A DNA stretch of 64,000 nt from NCBI GenBank assembly GCA_010093705.1, contig MU006097.1:1-64000 (forward strand), in the 5' to 3' direction. Shown piece after piece: positions 58,504-64,000 of the stretch; position 1 is the first letter of the stretch, and each line of letters begins with the position of its first letter. The notes beneath the pieces are model-generated. The model was not told where the DNA came from and did not search any database. It saw nothing but the letters and a program-made list of their open reading frames with translations. The stretch comes from Patellaria atrata CBS 101060 (taxonomy: Eukaryota; Ascomycota; Dothideomycetes; Patellariales; Patellariaceae). A program made the position numbers and the translations under genes.

Positions 58504-60453
58504 GCTTCGTTTATTGTAGCCAAGACCTCGCAAGTTATGGAAACGAAGCTTGAAATTTATAATGATAGAACGAGTTATGAATGATGATACCATACGGGGT
58601 TGAATTAAAGTATTTAAGGATGAAAGGGAGTGAGAATTTTATTTTCAACTTCACTGTATTATAGTAATAACCATTCCTCTCTAAGTAGACTCTCCACCCC
58701 TTTCGTTTCTAATGTAATTGGCAAAATTCTGAATAATGTCACCTCAGTCACTCCTGCGGGTGTCAACATGTGACAACCACTGGAGTGATAAGGATCTCCT
58801 GCCTCAATTAAGTGGCAGAGTGGTGTCTTTCTTGCTTCTCTGTCCACACCTCCTCACCCTGGCGATGGCGATGAGGGGCTCTAGCAATTTCGAAGCTTCT
58901 AATACGTTCTCGAAGGGAAGGAAGGTAGAGGTATACCGACTGCTCACACTCGAGTTGTTCTACTATCATGGGAATGAGGGATGTCTATTGAGCTGGATGG
59001 GGATGCAATTGAAAGTGGGATACATGTCTACTGTTCGTCCATTGTGGAATTGTAGCTGTATTGAGATGAAAACCACTAAATTTGTGATTTTGCATTTCAT
59101 GAAAGAGAGTTGACGTTGGGTTGAGGAAGAAATTTAAACGCCCTTAGCTCTCAATGGTCCCACGCGCTAAGCCAATTTCGATGTGAAACAAGGGGTTACA
59201 ACTACAACCTTATACCTCACCTCAGGAGATAATAAAGAAACTGCCCGAAATTTAAATCGACGCAGACTACAAAAGTCGTCTTTCATATCTTTAGAATTAT
59301 TTGGACTCTTGGTGTACCGATCTTTGATTCATACGTTCTCTCGAGGAAACTTACCCCTAAAACTTCAGCTCTGGTACAAATTAGGCAATAAGGGGATAGC
59401 TCACGAGAGGTGTTAGAATGTACGATATTTCTTTCCTTCTTATAATACTCGGTATATTGAATTTATTGTTCTTGAAATTCGCTATTTATCTATCTGTCTG
59501 AATTTCTGAATTTTCCTCCTTCATTATACCGGTTGGAATTCCCGGGCACTGTACGATTGCTGCACGATAACTACGTACTCTACAATCTGTCTTCTCGAGA
59601 ATTCGTACACGTCTGTGCAGTACAAGGAATACGTCATCTTTCTGGTACCGTACAGAAACTCGGGAATTCTACGATCAGGAAAAAGACCCTCGAAGGCCGC
59701 AATCCCTGGGTTGAGAGGAAACCTCTAGCAAAGAGCCCCGAAATCTTTCCTCGGAATGAAAAAGCAATTTACAACATTATACTCAAGGATCATCTGTTCG
59801 GCTGCGAGGACTGATGCCAAAGATCTTCGTGACCCCGCGTCTATAGACATATGCACATTATGACATGCATGGACCAGGAGTCACTTAACTTAAGAATACC
59901 GCTGGCAATCAAGTTGTCCGACGCATACCGAGGAATCAAGATCATTCTCAACTTACCCATGGACTATCAGTTCATCGCTGTAAAAGGATGACCAGCATGG
60001 AATAAGAACAATCCAGTCTTCTCCCTAAAAACTGGCCACAGTCATGTCACACTTCACATACGGTCTGGCTATTGTTCGCATTACCGCTATTCACATGCGA
60101 CAATTTCTGGCGCAAACCTACTCAATTACCGCATTTTCCCATTCAGAATGGCTCCAGTTGCATGCGTGACCTCCGGTATGACGCAAAATCTCAACGACAA
60201 TAAGGTCACAGCAGTAGCAATATGCTGGCCATTGTCACCCGCCTATCCGATGGCTCTCTTATATCCCCGTCCGACTCATTTCCTTTCTCTTTTCTTCATC
60301 TCACAGTCATCTCACTTTCTTGAGTCTTATTTCTGTCTCACTCTTCACACAACGCTTTCTTCAATCTCGCATATCACAATTCACGTTCAATACACCTCTA
60401 CCTATCACTCCTTGTCGAATTACTCACAAAGCGCCAATATCACTGACGCAAAT
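58504..60453. other. 1.95-kb gene-poor stretch
   Basis: The ORFs at 58736-59113, 59183-59416 and 59533-59814 have no family resemblance. The last one overlaps an imperfect inverted repeat at 59535-59672. From about 60240 to 60453 the plus strand is pyrimidine-rich (many TCTCA/CTTTCTT), fitting the leader of the following eIF4E-like gene. Confidence 0.4.
59535..59672. repeat. imperfect inverted repeat, ~22-bp arms
   Basis: Left arm GGAATTCCCGGGCACTGTAC; the right arm reverse-complemented reads GAATTCCCGAGTTTCTGTAC. The arms are about 90 bp apart. No TA-type target duplication is evident. Confidence 0.5.
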
Positions 60454-61643
60454 ATGATTACTTATCAGCTCTACAGTCATCCTCACCACCAAAACCTCCT
60501 CCTCACTCCCATCCTCGAAGACACACCATCAATTCCTCACGAGCTCGCCGTACACGACCTCACTGTCGCGCTCCCAAAGTCATCCGAACGCAAAAAAGCC
60601 TTCAACGCTTTCCTCAACGTCACAAGCCACAGGCTCGTACAGCTCACCGCCGACCAACTCGACTCCCTCAACGTCCAGCGCATCGTGCACGAAAAGCGCG
60701 CTCGAGCCGTCTTCCGCGCCGCCGTATTCCACATCGTCACCTCCCGCGTAACGCAGCAACTCACTTCGCAGCGCTACTGGACCGCAGCCGAAATCAGTAC
60801 CGGCATCCAGCTCCTGCGTTCCGAGTTCGAATCCGCCGTACGAATCGGGATGTCTCGCCTCCCGTTCCTGCAGACGGGCGCTCTTCCCGCCCTGTCCGAG
60901 GACGCCGGCGCCGCCACTTCCTCCCCGGCCCGCGGCCAGGAAATGCGTTCGAACCTCCTGCAGAAACTCCGTGCGCCGGCCCTCGTGCACTCCTGGTCCT
61001 TCTGGCACGATCGCCAGGACCGGCGTAAACCTGCCGGCGCCACTGCCGATGCGGAAGATAGGTACGAGGATCGCCTCGTTATGCTACACGAGATTGAGGA
61101 TGTCAAGCAATTCTGGAGCGTGTATAATAACTTCGAGCTCCACAATTTACAGCTTAAGGACAGCATTCACCTGTTCCATCGCGGGACGAAGCCCGTCTGG
61201 GAGGATCCCAGAAATGTCAAAGGTGGTGCTTGGACGTTCCGCGTGCCGAAAGAGAAGGCGGGTGAGTTCTGGCAGCAGGTCAGTCTGTTGGCGGTTGGCG
61301 AGCAGTTGCAGGCTGCGGTCAAGGATCCAAAGCGTGTTCGTAAGTTTATTCCCCTTCTTGAATGCTGGTTCTGTTGTTATCGTTGCGTACATTTGCTAAT
61401 GCGATTCTAGGCTTTCACGATGATATCTGTGGCGTCAGTTACTCTGTCCGCTTCACGTCTGTGCTGATCTCTGTCTGGAACCGAGACGCCGAGAACGCCG
61501 CTGGCATACAGAAGATCAAGGAGGTCATCTTCGAGGCGTTGGATCAGGAACTTGTCCCGAAGGAGGGTGTGTACTACTACAAGAAGCACTCCCAGCATCC
61601 TGGATTCAGGGCTCCCGAAGGCGATGCTTCCGCTGCTGCTTAG
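60454..61643 (+). CDS. eIF4E family protein, class-2 (4EHP-like), long N-terminus
   Basis: Cap-binding family. Exons 60454-61339 and 61411-61643 (71-bp intron, GTAAGT...TCTAG) give 372 aa from MITYQLYSHPHHQN. An upstream in-frame ATG at 60148 would add 102 residues but lies in a pyrimidine-rich leader, so I reject it. The eIF4E core starts near LVHSWSFWHDRQ (Trp181, Trp184). The second cap-stacking position is Tyr204 (RYEDRLVML) in place of Trp, then QFWSVYNNF (Trp221), PVWEDPRNVKGGAW (Trp249) and, in exon 2, DDICGVSYSVRF and ISVWNRDAEN. Trp-to-Tyr at this site is the hallmark of class-2/4EHP. The 180-residue N-terminal extension is helical and not recognised. Confidence 0.88.
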
Positions 61644-62076
61644 ATTTGAGTTTGTTCTACTTCTCAGGGAGTTATGGTAGCATAGATTACTTTTGGAATT
61701 CATGATCACGGTTTCGATATATGCTATTTCCTCAGTTATTACTTTGTGAAAAGTCCTTGTTCTTATGGTATGACCCTACTGTCCGCTTACCGTCTAAACC
61801 CTCCACCATATGAGTGCAGTTCCTAGGATAATCAATCCGAAGCAGGTTCATACAGTAGCCTAGTGCATTTTCATGTTTTTATACCGTACAGCGGCAGGAG
61901 GAAAGGTATAGGTCGTATACAAATCTCATCAATAGTATTTTTCATAGGAACGAACCATAGGCATCACCTATCTAAACCCTATCCATTCCCCTTACCCAGA
62001 AGCCCCAAGAATAGCCAGTCCACTCTCATCCATCAGGAATAAATAAAAAATAAACCCCATATACCCCCAACCAACC
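61644..62076. other. convergent intergenic region
   Basis: 433 bp between the 3' ends of the eIF4E-like and EF-hand genes. Nothing else seen. Confidence 0.5.
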
Positions 62077-62839
62077 TTACCCAAACACCCCCGCCCGTCT
62101 CATGACAGCCTCAAACTCCTCCACCCCGACCGTTCCCCCATCCCCCTGTCCCTGACTCCCATTCGCCTCCCTCAACATATCCCTCAAAACCTCCTCAGCA
62201 ACCTCCTCCCTCAACTCCCTTGCGACCCTCTTCAAATGCGCCAGCGTGATTGGGCCCGTCCCCCTCGCAAAGAGCTCATAAGCCTGCTTTACCTCCTGCG
62301 TCCGATGTCTCTGCCTCGCATCCACGCGCTCATCCTCATCGTACACAGAGCCCTCGGGCGAACCGGACGCCTGGCGCTCCGCGTGGTTGAACTGGAGCGC
62401 GGCGTAGGAGAGGAAAGGGGGGTAGGGGATGTAGCCGGTCTCGGTGGGGTCGAGCGTGTCTAGCATCTCCCCGATCTCTGAGGGGGGAGGAGGGTAGCCT
62501 AGTGCGCTATCGTGTCGTTGGGTGTGAGCGTGGTTCTGAAGGGGGGAGGAGGGAGGGGCGAGACGCACATCAGACACCTTCGCACGTCTTCACGTCTTAA
62601 GACGCCGGAGTCCTCGAAGTCGGGATGTTGAACTGCGAAGAGGGAGAATGCTTCTTGGATCTCGGCTTCTTGCGTCGCGTTGATGCTGTTTTCTTTGGCG
62701 AGTTTGGAGGCGCGCTTGGGTGTGCTGGTGGAAGGGGGTTTGGCTTTAGCTTTGCCGGTGGCGGTACGTTTGGGAGGCTGCGAGAGGGTGTTTGGGTGAG
62801 ATCGGGGGGCTTCAGGGGAGAATAGATATGACTTACCAT
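62077..62839 (-). CDS. EF-hand (centrin/calmodulin-like) protein, degenerate hands
   Basis: Exons 62839-62837, 62777-62578 and 62506-62077 give 210 aa. Exon 1 is only the ATG, directly followed by GTAAGT. The spliced protein starts MPPKRTATGKAKAKPPSTST. EF-hand-like pairs: AEIQEAFSLFAVQHPDFEDS then GVLRREDVRSALGYPPP; GEMLDTLDPTETGYIPYPPF; and the C-terminal QEVKQAYELFARGTGPITLA followed by EEVLRDMLREANG and GGTVGVEEFEAVMRRAG. The loops lack several Ca-binding acids and the position-12 Glu, so strong calcium binding is unlikely. The Cdc31/centrin type is the nearest, but this is a guess. Start and splices rest on phase and fit. Confidence 0.75.
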
Positions 62840-63063
62840 TATAGAGTATGGGAGAAGGGGAAAGCGGTTTGGTGGGGTTGGAGCTGGAGTTCACATGCGA
62901 GAGGAAACGATGATGCGGAGGTCTTTGCGGGAGATGCCTTTTCAGAAATTGAACAACGAAAAGTTTCTTGCTCCTCTCCTCCAACACCAACACCGAACTC
63001 CAATTCTACTCCATTCACAACGCAATTCAATCGTACTCCCATACCCCTCATCGCGCGACCAAG
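62840..63063. promoter_or_regulatory. short bidirectional promoter
   Basis: Only 224 bp separate the two divergent starts (62839 minus and 63064 plus). A CACATGCGAG/GAACTCACATG-type patch occurs, but no factor site is claimed. Confidence 0.45.
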
Positions 63064-64000
63064 ATGACCCTCCCCAACTCCAAAAAGCGCAGAGCTCCCA
63101 GCTCCCCATCTCCCACCCGCGACGTACGACGAAAGCTCTCCTCAACGCATCCATCCACCCTCTCGCCCGACTCCAGCCACGCACCATCCTCACCTCCCGC
63201 AAACACCTCCACCTCCGCCTCCCCCTCTCCCTCCTCATCAACAAGTCTACCATCCGCATTAGACTCGTCTATACTAGTCGACAGCTCACCGTCACCGCCA
63301 CCCTACTCCTCCTCCTCCTCGCCATCCTCCAGTTCCTCAGAAGCATCCAGCTCCTCAGTCTCCTCGCACAACTCAGTCCGCAGGAGCAACCTGCTACCCT
63401 TCCGCTCCGAATCGCCCTCGAGCTCCTCAAGCGCGGACGACTCATCCCTCGTCTCAAATTCCTCTATACCTCCGACATCGTCCATACCTCCCAGTTCTTC
63501 TATTCCCCCAACCTCATCTATATCACCAACCTCGTCAATATCTCCGAGCTCCCCTTCCCCATCTCCCTCCCCCTCCCCTTCCTCCGAAAAAGAAGAAGAA
63601 AAAGAAAAAGAAGAACGAGAAGAACGAGAAGAAGAAGATCCCATCCCCCAAACGTCCCTACACCTCCCCCCCCTCCCCACCCTGCTATCCTCCACCCTAC
63701 CCCTCCAAGCGAAACTCAAATCCTTCATCCCCTCCCTCGCGGCTGCAAACCGCGCCCTAGAAATCGCACGCACCGAAAACCGCCTGTCCGACCAACGATT
63801 TGAAATCTCTGTCACCTCCGCTTCTTCCTCTGCTTCTTCCTCCGCTTCTTCCTCCGCTTCTTCCTCCGCTTCCTCCTCTACCTCTGATTCCGGCGACAAC
63901 AACCCGAAGAGGAAGAGGAAGAACAAGAAGAAAAGAAAACCCTACATCGAGATGAACCTAGCCCTCGGTGTTCTGGAGCACAAGAACAGAGAGCAAAATC
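63064..64000 (+). CDS. NOPCHAP1/DUF4598-like nucleolar protein, 3' end outside window
   Basis: The frame is open from MTLPNSKKRRAPSSPSPTRD (ATG at 63064) to the window end, at least 312 codons. About 185 residues are Ser/Pro-rich (many SSS, PTSSIPPSSS), then a Glu/Lys-rich patch near 63585-63640, then the conserved block LPLQAKLKSFIPSLAAANRA followed by a Ser/Ala insert, a Lys/Arg patch KRKRKNKKKRKPY and IEMNLALGVLEHK. These match the DUF4598 domain of NOPCHAP1, a chaperone of box C/D snoRNP assembly. The shadow ORFs on both strands here exist only because the sequence is so biased. Truncated by the window edge, not by mutation. Confidence 0.75.
   Translation, partial: MTLPNSKKRRAPSSPSPTRDVRRKLSSTHPSTLSPDSSHAPSSPPANTSTSASPSPSSSTSLPSALDSSILVDSSPSPPPYSSSSSPSSSSSEASSSSVSSHNSVRRSNLLPFRSESPSSSSSADDSSLVSNSSIPPTSSIPPSSSIPPTSSISPTSSISPSSPSPSPSPSPSSEKEEEKEKEEREEREEEDPIPQTSLHLPPLPTLLSSTLPLQAKLKSFIPSLAAANRALEIARTENRLSDQRFEISVTSASSSASSSASSSASSSASSSTSDSGDNNPKRKRKNKKKRKPYIEMNLALGVLEHKNREQN
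63816..63880 (+). repeat. 12-bp tandem repeat coding (Ala-Ser-Ser-Ser)n
   Basis: CTTCTTCCTCCG-type units repeat about five times inside the DUF4598-like gene, splitting its conserved domain with an Ala/Ser insert. Confidence 0.8.

Noticed and set aside
60148-60453. Upstream in-frame ATG adding 102 residues to the eIF4E-like protein
   Set aside because: The extension is pyrimidine-rich leader sequence with poor codon character; ATG at 60454 is the better start.
63303-63926. A 207-codon minus-strand acidic ORF at the right end
   Set aside because: Antisense of the Ser/Pro-rich DUF4598-like gene, whose own frame carries the conserved domain and stays open to the window end.

Overview
The window is nuclear DNA from a filamentous ascomycete (Pezizomycotina). 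The evidence is short GT-AG introns (mostly 47-90 bp), closely packed single-copy housekeeping genes on both strands, filamentous-fungal versions of LCB2, CUL4, importin-alpha and the TFIIIC B-block subunit, and fungus-specific families (IRC6/p34, IRC22, MARVEL-like proteins). A leotiomycete is my guess from overall protein flavour only. Exon coordinates were worked out by hand from reading phase, splice signals and protein-family fit, and were not confirmed with transcripts.

Left end (1-7.4 kb) is gene-poor and decayed: a LINE fragment running off position 1, a fossil retroelement protease fragment, a frameshifted small membrane protein, a C-terminally short SDR oxidoreductase, an intact small two-exon membrane protein, a frameshifted MARVEL-like protein and a MITE-like element with terminal inverted repeats. 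From 7.9 kb on the window is ordinary euchromatin.

7.9-16.2 kb: HEM3 (haem synthesis), IRC6/p34 (clathrin adaptor chaperone), SmD3, an unusual protein kinase and aprataxin HNT3. 16.4-31.4 kb: a DHX29-like RNA helicase, RPL22, LCB2 (sphingolipid synthesis), U1-70K, a small hypothetical gene and seven-exon TPI1. 32-38.7 kb: a doubtful coding region, an ABM-like protein, an uncharacterised protein and cullin-4. 39.5-48.8 kb: importin-alpha, POT1, IRC22 and a CCCH zinc-finger protein. 50.3-64 kb: TFC3 (2102 aa), a DUF1264 protein, a class-2 (4EHP-like) eIF4E, an EF-hand protein and a NOPCHAP1/DUF4598-like protein cut by the window edge.

There is no operon, CRISPR array, rRNA or convincing tRNA. 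I see no metabolic cluster; neighbours share only promoters (HNT3/helicase, SRP1/POT1, IRC22/CCCH, TFC3/DUF1264, EF-hand/NOPCHAP1-like). The points I find most interesting are: a stop-free intron of 81 bp that splits the catalytic Asp codon of HEM3, with Cys in place of the usual Ser beside it; a 4EHP-type eIF4E with a 180-residue N-terminal extension; a kinase with an HMG-box-like N-terminus; a start codon cut off from the rest of its gene by an intron; and an over-represented intergenic octamer TACTGTAC/GTACAGTA.
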